Shown here in pieces: positions 1 to 11,136 of a stretch of DNA of 64,000 bases. Each line of letters opens with the position of its first letter. Position 1 is the stretch's first letter. Made by a program: the position numbers and the translations under genes. The DNA comes from Paragonimus skrjabini miyazakii. Lineage: Eukaryota > Platyhelminthes > Trematoda > Plagiorchiida > Troglotrematidae. The notes beneath the pieces are model-generated. The model did not search any database and was not told the DNA's origin. It saw only the letters and a list, made by a program, of their open reading frames with translations. The DNA lies in contig JTDE01000020.1 of NCBI GenBank assembly GCA_014338405.1, forward strand, positions 5,220 to 69,219. Reading direction: 5' to 3'.

Positions 1-705
1 GCGGATTAGAGACAGCACGCCGGTACGCTCGTGGCAATACAGGTCTTGGAATACCTGTAGTCTGCATTAGGCAGCGGAATGGTGCGCAGCTTTAAGAAAG
101 TAGCGTTGCAAGGAAGTTTGGAAATCAGTTTCTGGCGCCTGGGCCGCAACTAGGTCACTGAGGTCAACGGAAGCAGGTGTGGCTAGGGTGACTTGGACGC
201 TTGAAGGAGCGTCAGCGGCAGGGTTGAGGGCGCGTGGAACGTGCCGTACGTCGCAGGTAAACTGCGAGACATAGTCCAGGTGTCTGATTTCCCTGGGGGA
301 GTAACTGTCTGATGAGAAAGCAAGAGCGTACACCAAAGGTTTATGGTCCTTAGACACAATGAAGGGACGATTTTCCAATGTATAGCGGAAGTGGCGGACA
401 CCTACGTAACTAGCAAGTAATTACCTTCCAAGCGTGCTAAACCGAAATTCGACAGGTAACAAGCGTTTGGAGAAAAAACCTAGGGGTTGCCATTAGTCGT
501 TGACTAGTTGTAATACGGCACCGACGGCTACATCCGAGACATCGGTAAAGAGATAAAGTGAGCTTGAGAGTCTGGGAGGGCTAGAAAGTAACAGTGGATA
601 TAGCATTTTTAAGCTTGACGAAAGCCGTGCACGCTGCGTCCGCAAAATTGAGTTTGCGTGTATCACCTCGGAGTAAGTCCGTGAGAAGTTGCAGAAGTTT
701 CGCAC
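1..705 (-). pseudogene. pol: gypsy RNase H and integrase-linker remnant
   Basis: Minus-strand open pieces at 705-493 and 378-67 carry the end of RT and the RNase H domain. LYLFTDVSDVAVGAVLQ corresponds to the first catalytic aspartate block of gypsy RNase H (usually TDAS). DHKPLVYAL is the later TDHKPL block, and REIRHLDYVSQFTCDVRH with NPAADA is the end of the domain. A gap and frame changes lie between the pieces. The linker to integrase continues past base 1. Confidence 0.75.
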
Positions 706-734
706 AATGGGGCATGAACCGGCGATAGTGCTTT

Positions 735-1400
735 ACCAGGCCGGCGAAACGTCGATAGGTTCAGGAAAATCGTTGACAGCACTTACTTTTGCTGGTATAA
801 CTTGGATGCCGGCAGCTGAAATAATGTGGCCTAAAAATTCTATGCTACACTTTCCAAGTTCGCACTTAGCTGCATTGACGGTTACCCCGTGTTGGGCTAA
901 CCTGGCAAACAAGGAACGTAGATGTTGCAACTGTACTTCTTCGGAAGAACTGGCCACGAATATGACGTCTATGTAAAGGTTGACGAAATCTAAGCTTTTG
1001 CATACTTCGTGGATGAAACGCTGGCAAGTTTGTGCAGCGTTGGTAAGGCCAAATGGCATTGGAAGGAATTCGAATATGCCAAAAGGCCTGATGACTGCCG
1101 TTTTGAGGATAACTGCCTCCTCTACTGGAATCTGGTGATAGGCGCAGACCAGATCGATCCTGCTGAACAGAGTTTTGCCAGAAAGGCAAGCTGTCAGGTC
1201 CTGGACATTAGGGATAGGATACCTATCAGGGATCGTGACCTTGTTGAGGCCACGGTAGTCGCCATAAGGGCATCAGCCACCTGATTTCTTTGGGACCATA
1301 CGGAGTGGGGAGGCCCATGAACTTTCAGAAGGACGGATTATTCCTAGTTCGAGCGTGTGTTCAAACTGCGACCTAGCTATTTTTAGCTGGGACAAACGTT
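735..1400 (-). pseudogene. pol: gypsy reverse transcriptase remnant
   Basis: The minus strand reads, in order: QFEHTLELGIIRPS, VPKKSGG-stop-CPYGDYRGLN, PNVQDLTACLSG, FSRIDLVCAYHQIP, MPFGLTNAAQTCQRF, then VNLYIDVIFVASSS and FLGHIISAAGI. These are the successive blocks of a Ty3/gypsy RT. The catalytic YxDD box is YIDV, so the second aspartate is lost. A stop interrupts the (W)RPCGDYR-equivalent block. The longest uninterrupted piece is 1059-733. RT would copy the element's RNA into DNA; this one cannot. Confidence 0.85.
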
Positions 1401-1689
1401 TTGGCCACCATGACACCGATGGACCTTTGGTCCCAATGTGGTGCATGCAAATGGAAGTGACCAGGAGTGGCTCGTACGTGGATTGAAGGAGCTGTGGAAA
1501 TTCCGGGAATAGAGATGCGTAAGGTTTAGGAGTCTCATGTTGAAGGATAAGAGGACTGTTGGCCTTGGTGTGTGCTTACGTGCCGTTAACGTTGAGCTTT
1601 GTGTGAGAATCCATCAGTTTTCGTCCTCGGAAGTCGACCAGGAGGTTGAAATGTTGAAGAACATCGATTTCTAAAACAGGTGAGGGTGC

Positions 1690-1935
1690 GGCCGCAATTG
1701 CGAAAGCCCGGCGAAATGTTCACCGGAAACCAGGATCAAGCGTGAGTGAATTTTGACCGTAGGTGAAAATTGCCGTGTCGTTAGCGGCACAAAACATAAG
1801 CAAGGAAGTGGGGATTGCCTCACCGGATCGTGGGGGAACTTCCGCCACAGTATCCACCAGGAACGTGGCCTATGAGCTTAAATCCGTAACGTCAAAGAAG
1901 CGATTGGTAGAGAGAGTGCTAGTCACGTTTGTCGC
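1690..1935 (-). pseudogene. pol: gypsy aspartic protease remnant
   Basis: In one minus frame the stretch from about 1860 down to 1725 reads LVDTVAEV followed by TAIFTYGQ and LTLD. In active elements the first motif is L(V/I)DTGAEV, with DTG supplying the catalytic aspartate. Here the glycine is replaced by valine, and a stop follows shortly after LDPGFR. Protease would cut the Gag-Pol polyprotein. It sits between gag and RT as expected, and is inactive by both substitution and stop codon. Confidence 0.65.
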
Positions 1936-1937
1936 CA

Positions 1938-2769
1938 TTACGGGCTAGCTTGAGCGTTTCCCTGATTGAAGTATTTACATGGGGCAATGCAACGCTTTGC
2001 CCGATTGCCGAACTTGTTATGATACCAGCACGATTCACCCGACGTCTGAGTACATTTGCGCGGAGATTTACTGTGGCGTCGACGGGGGGAGGAACCCATC
2101 CATAAGAGAGCGAAATCCCGTCGAATTGATCCAATATCTGCCCAAACAGTGTGCCAATCGTCTGGCGGTGGCGGGAAGGATGATCCCTGTGGTACTGAAG
2201 GGCCAAAACTCTTGAGAATCTCTGCTACGCGGCTGGTCACCGCTGTGAGTGAAGCAGAGAGACCGGTACAAAAACGGTAGTGTAGTTCGTCTGCGAGGCG
2301 TGTTGCATCTAACAAGGAAGGCGACCTAGCAGCTATGGGGATAACTTGTGTGTTCACTGGGAAACGCTGCGTCCATAACTCTTTGAGGAGTGCCTCATCC
2401 ATAGATGAGGGTCCTAACAACTGTTGCGTTTGAAGCAACAGATTTGACGGTCGCTTATCACCTAACTGTAGACTTTAAAATAGTTGCTGTAGCCTCGATC
2501 TATCAGGCGGTGTGATCCGTTTGCTAACAGTTCCTTTAGGGCGTCGTACCTATGTTCAGTGGGTAAGTTTAGGAGGAGGTCACGTACTTGCATTGTGACC
2601 ACTTTAGGAAGCCGGAACAAAAGTTGACTAAACTTCGCTCGATCTGCTGTGATACACTAGTTACAGAACTTCGCCTCCAATACATAAACCACAAGACGGG
2701 TTTCATGTCTAAGAACTGAGGAACAGTAATGGCGACTACTCCAACTATCGGCTTCAGTTCGGTGTCCAT
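1938..2769 (-). pseudogene. gag: gypsy gag remnant (capsid plus zinc knuckle)
   Basis: Two overlapping open stretches in different frames (2769-2569 and 2438-1938) give a gag-like protein. The upstream part has VPQFLDMKPVLWF, which resembles the start of trematode gypsy capsids. The downstream part has FPVNTQVI, LADELHYRF and a terminal knuckle read as CWYH-x-KFGN-x-AKRC-x3-C, the unusual gypsy knuckle typical of these elements. At least one frameshift separates the parts. Gag would form the cytoplasmic particle of the element, but this copy is broken. Confidence 0.8.
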
Positions 2770-3419
2770 CGCAAAATGAAGCGAAAATAAAAGAAGTATG
2801 CATACTCAATATAAAAATCAGCGAAAAAACTGCATGTGTATATATGAACAAAAATAAATGGCAAATAAGTTCCCAGAAGTAAAAATGGTTTACCGGGTTT
2901 GATACATTTCGGGTTGACTAATTTGCTGTTCTGAACCGGAAAAAAAGTGCTGAACGAAATTAAACGATCTCACAAAATCGTAGTGAACCGAAACAGGTGC
3001 TGAAAGAAAATGGATTATTGATCGGGATCACCAAATTCTAGAGGACAATAATTAAACCGGAAAAGTGATTAATTGACAACGATGTTTATTGCAAGTGGAC
3101 TGGGAAAATGAGCTGTAAGCAAAGCATAACAGAAGCAAAGCACGGAAAACCAGTAGCTAGGAACCGGAAATTGTTATTGTTAATGTTGACCTTGGACGGT
3201 CGAACAAACGAGAAAATACGGACATGCAATCGAACAATGTCAGTAGTGTCAACGGTCACAATGAATAGCAAGATAATCAGAATACGTGGCAAACCAAGAG
3301 TGTCTCTACAAGGCTGACTGCATAACAACCTGCTGCCAATGGGATCGCTGATTGGTTTCGCCGACAGTTGAAAACATCTCTCACGGCCTAGTCAACATAT
3401 GATTAGACAGAGCGCTTTC
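2770..3419. other. No recognised gene
   Basis: AT-rich sequence between two oppositely oriented gypsy fragments. Short open frames at 3108-3317 (+) and 3086-3328 (-) overlap each other and show no motif I know. It may include the 5' leader or LTR of the left element, but no terminal repeat could be matched inside the window. Confidence 0.4.
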
Positions 3420-4258
3420 GACTCACTTTAGTGTGCATGAGATCCGTCCTCAAGGAAGATGTACAACGTTCCATCGCTGCATTAGTCTACGGAACGAAAC
3501 TACGTCTCCCAGGTGAAATTTTCAAACAAAACACAGGCTGCAATAGCTCTGACAAACTACTTGCACTTTCTCAAACCACATGAAAACACTTCGTGCCATT
3601 CCGCCCCGACAACATTCCTAGTTTCAACAACTTATCAAGGACGCGATGACTTGCACTCACGTTTTCGTTCGTCGTGAGGCAGTTCGGCATTCACTTTGAC
3701 CAACTTACTATGATCCTTTCAAAGTGATCTCACGGACGGACAAAGTTTTCACCATCGAACGTTCCGGGAAGCACGTTATTGTGGATATTCATGGTCTCAA
3801 AATCGCCTACGTTGTTATGCACCAGGAATGTCCATTTCAACCATTTAGTCATGTTGCCGAACGACATAACCCTGAAGCGTCCATCCCCTCAACTCCCCAT
3901 ACATTCGACTCTTCACCTACAATTGTCGGGAATGACAAGGGAGCACTGTCTCCCCGTCCGTCTACCGAACAGACTCCAACAACACCATCACCCTCTCCCC
4001 ATCCGTCTCCACTTCGTCCAACTATGCGTTCCAATAGGCCTGTTACCTTACCAGTCGTTTTCGTTGATAAACTTAATGTCCCTCGTTCTAACTTATCAGA
4101 TGATCATCGGGCATTTATCTTTCCCAAGTGCTCTGGGTAAGGAGTACTGTAGGGTGTTCCGTATTTTGGTTTACAGAAGATGCTTCGTTTTTGTACGACA
4201 ACCTTCTGCATCACCTCCGCATGTTGTTCAAATTGCTAAAATTGACCCTGCGATATAA
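3420..4258 (+). pseudogene. pol: gypsy integrase C-terminal remnant (CsRn1-type tail)
   Basis: On the plus strand the stretch from about 3450 reads VLKEDVQRSIAALVYGTKLR then LPGE, the integrase C-terminal block I associate with fluke gypsy elements. From 3661 it reads VFVRREAVRHSL, a stop, PTYYDPFKVISRTDKVFTI and IVDIHGLKIAYV, the final DNA-binding module of these integrases. The open part 3724-4140 continues into a proline/serine/threonine-rich tail (TPTTPSPSPHPSP). Frameshifts and stops separate the pieces. It is in the opposite orientation to the gypsy fragments on both sides, so it is a separate insertion. Confidence 0.8.
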
Positions 4259-5538
4259 TACAACATTTGTGGACACTGGTCTGCTCTCCTTTCCGTTGCG
4301 CAGTCGCTTGAAGGTAATACACAGATCTTTCACCTATATGTTCAGCTCCGTCTTACTACAAACATCGTCGCAGCCATGATCGCGCTTTAGCAGTCCACGG
4401 TAACTCCGTAATATCCCCACTTCCGGATACTGGTAATTTGGAATGTTGTGGTGGTCATCTTGAACACTTGCGAACACTTCCTGTGAGTCGACTTTCTTGA
4501 TTACTGTGACATGTTGAAACCTCGTCACAATGTTGTCTCATTCGTTCATCCTGTTGTCACCGATATCCTAGTGAAGAACGCTTGCATCTGCATAGGCTAT
4601 TCTGTAAATGGTGCTGACCACCACAGCGTAGGCTACGCCTTTTCTCAGTATGGGAATCGGCTGTCCAGTATGTTTGCAAAGATCTATTGACGTACGGAAA
4701 GTTTTAGCGAATCTCTGGCAGACAGCGCAATAAGTGTTCAGTGACGCCCAAGAGGCTTTCCAGTCATCTTGACCCACACTGCTTGAACTACTGTATAGAA
4801 TTTCCATCAGTACGCAACTGTGATCGGGTCACTTTTTCTTCAGAAAGACAAAATACTTTTTGTGACATTGCAACAACGGGCCACTGGGGCCGTTCGAAGT
4901 CCACAAGCCAAGCCTATTGTATAGAACAATCTGATTTGAGTTTGTATTTATAGTTTCACTTGCTTTGAGGACCTTAACCTCACACCCACTAGCTATTGTA
5001 ATGGAACCGAGAGATGATTCGACAGTGTTACAAAAACGTCTGCAGTTAATGTTCACAATGAATTCCACTACACTAGGCCCGATGTATGTTGGAAGAACAT
5101 TCCTCTTCAATAACCGGGAAATTTCAACGAATTCAATTCATAGAGCCTATTAAAATGGACTGCTGCCACAGTTAACCCCCGATAACAATGGCCACGCGCA
5201 ACCAGAAGACAAAGCGCGCAGACATAGTGTGTACTTAATCAAATCACAAACAAGTAGTTTATATGTACAGTGAACGCAACAGGTAGGAAGAGAAGTGTGT
5301 AACACGATAGCAAAAGGTAACAAACTCTACATTACTCACTTCTAGAGCATTAGGGAAGGGAAAACGCCCAATATTTAAGAAAGCAGACGGTGAGTCGATA
5401 ACCATAATCTGTAAAGGTTTTCCGCCATTTGAAAATTCGTCCAGAACGGATGTGTGATGTGCATGGCTTAGGTTGGAAGGCGGGAACAGGAGTTTGGTCG
5501 CTGATGTCAAACATCCGTTGGGTAGAGTCAGAAAGATT
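4259..5538. other. No recognised gene
   Basis: Minus-strand open frames of 79 codons (4807-4568) and 93 codons (5110-4829) are the longest. The second reads VVEFIVNINCRRFCNTVES and similar, with no family I can name. Neither has a convincing start, splice context or repeat partner elsewhere in the window. The interval lies between two gypsy fragments and may be decayed LTR or leader sequence; this is inference. Confidence 0.35.
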
Positions 5539-6520
5539 TTATGGGTCACCAGACGGATCTACTGCACGCAGGCTTAAATCACCTGCATAAAGAGTGTCCG
5601 AATGACCTGGCGGCAGCGCTAAATCGCGATCGACGTAAGCAAACTTTAATTTGTCAGTGCTCACCGGGTGACCTGTTTCGTTTTTATCGATGACAAAATA
5701 TTTGTCTTTGCGGTCAAGTACTCTGAATGGACCATCGTACGGCGGCTGAAAAGGTGTCTCAAGCGACCCAATGCGATTGAACACGTAAGGGCAAGTGCGC
5801 AGGTTATGGTGGATTCGTTCCTGGCGCAACGCTTTTCGTGGGGTTGAAGGTTGAGCATTCCACATGTGATTCCTTAAGTTGCATCAGGACTCAGAGGTGT
5901 CAGGGGATTTGAAATAAATTCTCCAGGAATAGGTACTGTACAACCCTGAACGAGCTATGTTGTGGTGTATCCAACGTCTTTCTGTACAGAGCTTCGCGAG
6001 CCGAGGAGGATATTATGTGAGCGATCAGACCATTTGTCATCCGCCGATGTTACCCTCAAGGATACTTTTGGTTGACGGTGCAATCTTTTAAGCGAACCGT
6101 TCGACAAAGGATTGCATGCAGTAGTCGTTATATGTTCGTATCCAAGAATACTATTCAAATCACGGAAAAAGGCTGAAGTGAAGTAAAATCCACGGTCAGT
6201 AGTGATTGTGGCCGAAACACCCAAATTCGAAATATATGAGTCGAAAAAACTGCGTTGTTCATAGAAACGACAATGGGCTACCTCATTAATCGGTCTACAC
6301 AACTTAGAGGGTGTGTACAACCGTTGGTAGGAGAAAGGAGGCCAACGATATCAAGGTGGACGTGTTTGAAGCGTCCGTCGGGTGAAACAAAAGTCCCAGG
6401 TGGTAGTGATGGTATGGCGATTAACTTTACGATGTTGACAGTCCAAACACTGTTCGGCTCAGTTACGAACATCCTTACGGCTGCTTGGCCAAAAGTAACG
6501 TTCGGTGACTAGCCTTGTTG
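5539..6520 (-). pseudogene. pol: gypsy integrase remnant (core and C-terminal domain)
   Basis: Read on the minus strand: VWTVNIVKLIAI, GTFVSPDGRFKHVHLDIVGL, CTHPLSCVDR (start of the catalytic core with the first Asp in HLDIVG), then LGVSATITTDRGFYFTS (second Asp, usually TDRGSQF), LGYEHITTTACNPLSNG-x3-RLHRQ (the block holding the catalytic Glu, usually NGLVERFHR; here the Glu region is altered), and the C-terminal part with PPYDGPFRVLDRKDKYFVI and VSTDKLKFAYV. Frames change between 6472-6278, 6320-5955 and 5865-5539. It is inactive. It is a different copy from the element at 1-2769, because here the integrase lies to the right of that element's gag. Confidence 0.85.
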
Positions 6521-7194
6521 GGGCACGTATGCTTGGATGTGATAGTGAATGGGGACGGCTAAAATCATCAAACTGGTGTGCGAAAGAGACGAATTGGCGA
6601 GGTTAACTGGCGGAGATGCCACATATAAATAAGTATTCTGACTGGTTTTAAGAAATGTAACAGCTTCAGAGAAGGGTTGGCAAGAAGTTAATGATGTGCT
6701 GGGTCACTGACCTGTGATTTCGCGAGGGAAAGAAGGTCGACAACACTTGTGGATATATGGCTGTCATCCTCGGAAGACGAGTAGCCGGGGACGAAACTGT
6801 TGTAACCGTCTGAAAAAAATTACTCTCAGCTAGGTAGGGTTGTTTGGGCTGTAATTTTTGGAAGCAAGCGTTTTCATCAGTACGTTTATTGGTGGACTTG
6901 CTCGATGCCCATTTTGGATTAACAAGGGTGAAGGCCCTTGCGACAGGTCGTTGTTAGTGGCGGAATACTTATTTAGATATTGAACGACTGTTGAAGTCAC
7001 GTAAAGGATGCCAGAAATGAAAACACAATTCTCCCGACCCAATGCACCTCCGGCGTTGACCAGAGAGACCATGGCAACGGCCTCAAGTGGATGACTCCAG
7101 TCCAACCTAACTACCACGAACAAAATACTGCACGTCCTAGTTAATCTATTTGTACATCACTCCCCACCAAACAAGGATGAACGAGGTGAATAGT

Positions 7195-7540
7195 TCACTC
7201 ACTAAAATCGATTAATGGAATAGGCGGGTTACCCGGCAAGCAAAAACTGCTTCGCAAATTAGTGCAATGTGTACGCCACGTGTGCTAATGGTACCAATAT
7301 AGAGACCGAATTGTAACATTGCTTTATATTGCGGGGTCATCACTCTATTAATAAGACAACACTCCTGAGGAAGGCCACCCGAGGTGGGTGAAACGTAGAG
7401 TATTACAACTTGCTCGTAACGTTGTGTTATTCTCAATCCATTTATCAATAAATAAATGCGCTTCCTTATACCCTGTTGAATCTGGGGTTGGGACAAGGGA
7501 GATGGTTTCCCGATTTGCATTCCACGAGTGAGTATAACCT
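7195..7540. repeat. Interspersed repeat with a hammerhead-core-like motif
   Basis: This block shares recognisable stretches (a GTACGCCAC start, a middle near CTTTATATTG, and a GGGTTGGGA-containing end) with segments at about 44890-45080, 50130-50320 and 23690-23790, so it belongs to a dispersed family. At 7364-7400 it contains CTGAGGA, a short CCACC/GGTGG hairpin and GAAAC, the arrangement of a hammerhead ribozyme core. Pairing for stems I and III was not found by eye. Flukes carry such motifs in Penelope-type elements (established knowledge); the link here is inference. Confidence 0.4.
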
Positions 7541-7984
7541 TATAATCTTATTTCTGTCAATTGACCCTCGCGCATTTTACCGTTGTTACTGCCTTCAGTA
7601 GTCGTTCTATTTAGTCTCTTGCGAAACGAAGCAGTAAACTTGAGTTTCTCTCATATTAGGGCCAACCGATACTACACAGTTCACTGCGGGCCGAGTACAA
7701 AATTCTAGTCACACATTCTTCAAGTAAGCATGCTGACCGATGTGTTAACGAGCTACCGTAAAGTACAACCAACAACTTGCATCTGAATCATCAACCACAT
7801 TTGTTGTGCGCGTAATAATCTGTTCAAACCACATCGGTTGAAAATCTATCTGAATGTGAAAACTACGACAACGTGTGAGTGGTCCTCAGGTTTACTCAAC
7901 CAAATCACGGGCTGTTTGCTAGCAGTACTGCAGTTGAGTTATTTAGTTGAATAAGCTTGCTATGAGTTTTCGAAATTTACTCAC

Positions 7985-8420
7985 AGGTGTAAAAAAAAAT
8001 TTGGGAACATCGCTTTTAGATGACACCTTATTTTGTGTCTGGGTAATACGTTATCAAGTTAGGTTTCAGTACCACTGATTAAAAACATCAGAATTTGCTT
8101 CATGTATATGGCCACACACGGCGATCGTGAAATGAACACGTGATGAGGATATTTGTTCCTCAAGACTTTTCAAATGTTGATCACGTTCAAATTCCTGCTC
8201 GCTGTTCGGGAGTTTACTTAACAGAAAATAGAGGCTGATTGGCTGCTCTGTAAGAAAACGTTATTATGTTGTTACCTATCATATATTTTCAGTCATCTAT
8301 ACGAGAACCTAATGTATTGGAGTGGGTGTGTTCGGATGCTCGTTGTTAGCTCGAAGCAGCTGCTAACAATTTTCAGCCATTATCCTGTCATGATACATGA
8401 CATAGTCATCTCTTCAACAT
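7985..8420. repeat. Interspersed repeat R1, copy 1
   Basis: Matches segments at 24170-24640, 50870-51200 and 55870-56230 in the same orientation. Shared landmarks in order are GGCCAC(A/C)CAC, GTGATGAGGATAT, CAAATGTTGA(C/T)CA, a GAATGTTCATTGTT-like stretch and CTGTCATGAT. No reading frame is conserved across copies, so I take it as a non-autonomous repeat or part of an old segmental duplication. Confidence 0.55.
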
Positions 8421-8503
8421 TGTAAAGACCATGTAACCAACAACCGTGAATAACGCCTAACTTTCACAAAAGGATGTCCTTTTGTTTAATTATGATTATA
8501 TAT

Positions 8504-8693
8504 TGTGTTGGTTCCGGAACTGCAGAGATAAAACAATTGACATAGCCCAACCCCAGAGCTAGTTTTGATGCGATAGTAATAAAAACCGAACTAAGCAGAG
8601 CAGGTATTTGATCTTTCGAGCGCAAATGTACAGCCTATTTTCACCAATGTAGCAAAACACATTATTGAGAAATAGGTTTGGTGACAATCGCCA
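8504..8693 (-). repeat. 3' LTR of the 8504-12680 element
   Basis: Begins TGTGTTGG and ends ATCGCCA on the plus strand. It aligns along its length with 12490-12680, sharing for example CCCCAGAGCTAG, CTAAGCAGAGCAGGTAT and GTACAGCCTATT. The two LTRs differ at many sites, so the insertion is old. Confidence 0.85.
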
Positions 8694-9310
8694 GATTCGC
8701 AACAGTTTAAATGAGAGTCAGGATTGTTATCGTTTCTGCGTTGTTTATTTCTGGGGCGCAAGGACAGTTGCCACTGTGGTGGTTCGTTTTCAACAGTATC
8801 TTCAGCCGATGGACTGGAATCTGGAATAGGTTCAGAAACAGCAGTATTAGTAATAGACACTGCTGGGAGTAGAAACAAGTAAATTATACGCAAGTTGATC
8901 GATGTGTCCACAATGAACAGATCCATCCCCCAAACCGAGTATGCGACACGTCTGAGTACCCAGATGATGGAGCTCAATTCCTCGAGATGATTGGACGTCA
9001 TTGCTACGAGGGTACCGAACTTGATATGATTCCAAACTGAACATGGTTTCTGAACAGCCTAACTGGATCGTTTCCAGTTGTTGAGTGGTCAGAATTTTCA
9101 TACCACATCAAGAAGTTTTCCACACCATTCTCCAGTTCTTCAAAATTAGACAGGTTGATAGACTTGATCGCGCTTTTCATAATACGCACAAAATTCTCTG
9201 CGGCATTGTCCGATTGAATATACCTCGGTGCAGTGGGTAGATGTCAACATCCTACATTTTTTAGCCGGCTCTCAATCTTCTGCTCAGTGAAATGAGTGCC
9301 ATTGTCAATG
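8694..9310 (-). pseudogene. pol: gypsy integrase remnant (partial core and tail)
   Basis: The minus strand reads VIDNGTHFTEQKIESRLKNV (second catalytic Asp block), one in-frame stop, HLPTAPRYIQSDNAAENFV (the AAEN glutamate is present), IMKSAIKSINLSNFEELE, FLMWYENSDHSTTGNDPV, then a C-terminal tail SLRPRNKQRRNDNNPD that runs into the LTR. The zinc-binding domain and the first Asp block are missing: RNase H-linker sequence joins directly to the second Asp block near 9310, so an internal deletion has occurred. Otherwise only one stop and a frame change damage this part. Confidence 0.8.
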
Positions 9311-9962
9311 ACCAATGCACATAATATCATTAAGACACAATAATTCATCGGGAGTAACAGAGAGCTCATCTGGACGTTTGTAGAAATCAGGAAACCTTCG
9401 CCGAACAAACCAAAGTTCCAACTAGTACGTAATGTAGTAAAAATTGCTTGGCAGTGTTTTCGTGTGTCACGAATCAAATCAGAACGAGAAACTAGAAGGG
9501 GCTGAGTCAATAAACAGTCTGAGTCACCATGCCCTCCAGAGTCAGCACACTGAGATAACTGGTCAGCATGTGGGATGAATTTTGCACTACGGTGCTGGAT
9601 GTCGTGAGGGTACGCAGCCAAAGCAACACTCCATCGCTGAACCACGGCCGTAGAAGACTTGGCAAGAGATGTGTTAGGATTACAAATGAAGTTCAAAGCT
9701 TCATGATCAGTAACTATAGTGAACTGAGCACCGAACAAGCATTTGTGAAGTCTGGTGATTGCCCAGTAAACCGCTAGTGCCTTCTTTTGTGTTCGCGCAT
9801 ATCCGCGCTCTGCTGAGCTGAGGCGTCTAGAAAGGCAGATAACAGGATGGCCCCTTGTTTTAGCACAACTCCAATACCCGTCGGTGACGCGTCAATAATC
9901 AATGTTGACGGTAATTTTGAAGAGAACGTGCGTAATACTGTATCGGAAGACGAAAACTTCAA
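9311..9962 (-). pseudogene. pol: gypsy RNase H remnant and linker
   Basis: From 9962 the minus strand reads STLIIDASPTGIGVVLKQ (first catalytic Asp), then after a frame change MFGAQFTIVTDHEALNFI (later Asp in TDHEAL), QRWSVALAAYPHDIQHR and HADQLSQC, which closes the domain (usually HADALSR). The following linker ends at the deletion junction into integrase at about 9310. This is the standard position after RT. Confidence 0.8.
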
Positions 9963-10927
9963 CAGTGCCTGGAGAGTTCATTCATGTAGATCAGTCCAAA
10001 CAACATTATTTTGAGGAAGTATATCAAGTAAGGGTTTTGCCTCATCGGAGATATAGGAGTGAATCGAGAACAATCTTGAAGAGAACCCATTAGAGAGCGA
10101 AACTCACTAAAATTCTTTGGGGTGGATACCCTGAATAGAAGCGAAAAACGATCAGGATCAGGTCGATAACCATTTTCGTCAACAAGAAACCCTAGACATG
10201 AGAACTTGGAGGCACCAAAAATGCATTTGGAAGAATTACTGGCAACGGTCAAAGCGCAAAATCGTTCGAGTAAAGCATGTAATCGTCCATCATCAACAGG
10301 TACGGTCGGTGCATGCGCAATAATATAATCTTGGTAAATGAAAACACCCTCCAGATTGGCAGTAATGGTGTTCATAACATCTTGAAATATGGCAGGTGAT
10401 ACATCCAGACCGAAAAGCAGAAAATTATACCGAGACAATCCGAAAAAATTATCGGTAGTTGTCAGAGAACTGGGAGCCTCATCGAGTGGAAGTTGTAGAA
10501 AAGCGTCCTTTAAATCGAGCTTCGAAAGGCATTTCGAGCCATGAAATTGATGCAGAATACCCTCTGGTTCAACAGTGGCACAACTCCTGTGCAAAAGGAA
10601 TCTGTTGAGCGTGATTCGGTAGTCACGGGAAATTCGAGGCATTTTACCGTCACACTTGAGCGGAGTCACAATGGGTGTAGCCCACGTCGAAGATTGCAGG
10701 GGCATTAATATCCATTTATTCACGAGTTGATCGATCGCTTTCCGAGGGGTTCGCGTAATCCAAAAGACCATTCGTCGCTCCGTAAAGATCAGATTGCTTT
10801 CGAGATCGAGCAAGACTGGTTCGATACGCATACCATCAGAAGGTTTTAAACGCTGACTTAGTAAATTGTGCGTCTGTGATTCACGTGCATCCGAGAATAA
10901 TGAAGCAGAAATGTTCAAACGTTTCAT
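9959..10927 (-). pseudogene. pol: gypsy reverse transcriptase, long open remnant
   Basis: A 322-codon open frame. In order: PVLLDLESNLIFTERR, STWATPIVTPLKCDGKMPR with RDYRITLNRFL, SKLDLKDAFLQLPLDE (first catalytic Asp block), FGLSRYNFLLFGLDVSPAIFQ, FIYQDYIIAHAPT, CIFGASKFSCLGFLVDENG, FRVSTPKNFSEFRSLMG. This is a gypsy RT of a different lineage from the copy at 735-1400. The YxDD box is YQDY, so the second Asp is lost although the frame is open. Closely related RT relics occur at 39200-39700 and 61950-62560. Confidence 0.88.
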
Positions 10928-11136
10928 ATTTTTTGAACCAACGATCTATGGGCCACGATCAATAACCAAAAGTGTCAATTGACATGACTGGACTGAACAT
11001 CAAAAAGTGTGATTTGGCAAGGATCAAGGGTTGTTAAATCGTGTCCAGTGATATTTCTTAGAAAATTCGGAAGGTTCTATAATCACCGACTTCAGGCACT
11101 TTACGAAATTAACAGGGTTGAATGACTCAACGCTAC

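Larger units (their letters stand above)
1..2769 (-). mobile_element. Degenerate Ty3/gypsy LTR retrotransposon (gag-PR-RT-RH), cut by left window edge
   Basis: Read on the minus strand the order is gag (2769 to 1938), aspartic protease, reverse transcriptase, RNase H, and the start of the integrase linker at the window edge, which is the Ty3/gypsy order. Coding similarity is split over frames and stops, so the copy is dead. The gag zinc knuckle and RT motifs resemble the CsRn1/Boudicca-type elements of flukes (established knowledge of the family, judged by eye). The region is visibly richer in G+C than the secreted-gene array to the right. Integrase and the 3' LTR would lie left of the window, and no 5' LTR could be delimited right of 2769. 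Confidence 0.85.
6521..8503. other. Non-coding, repeat-containing interval
   Basis: No convincing gene. Minus-strand frames at 7123-6830 (97 codons) and 7520-7212 (102 codons) have no motif I recognise. The second coincides with an interspersed repeat described separately, so it is probably not coding. The segment 7985-8420 is a copy of another repeat. Confidence 0.4.

Noticed and set aside
4829..5110. Minus-strand frame of 93 codons as a host gene exon
   Set aside because: Protein-like in places but with no recognisable domain, splice sites or second copy; it could equally be decayed retroelement.
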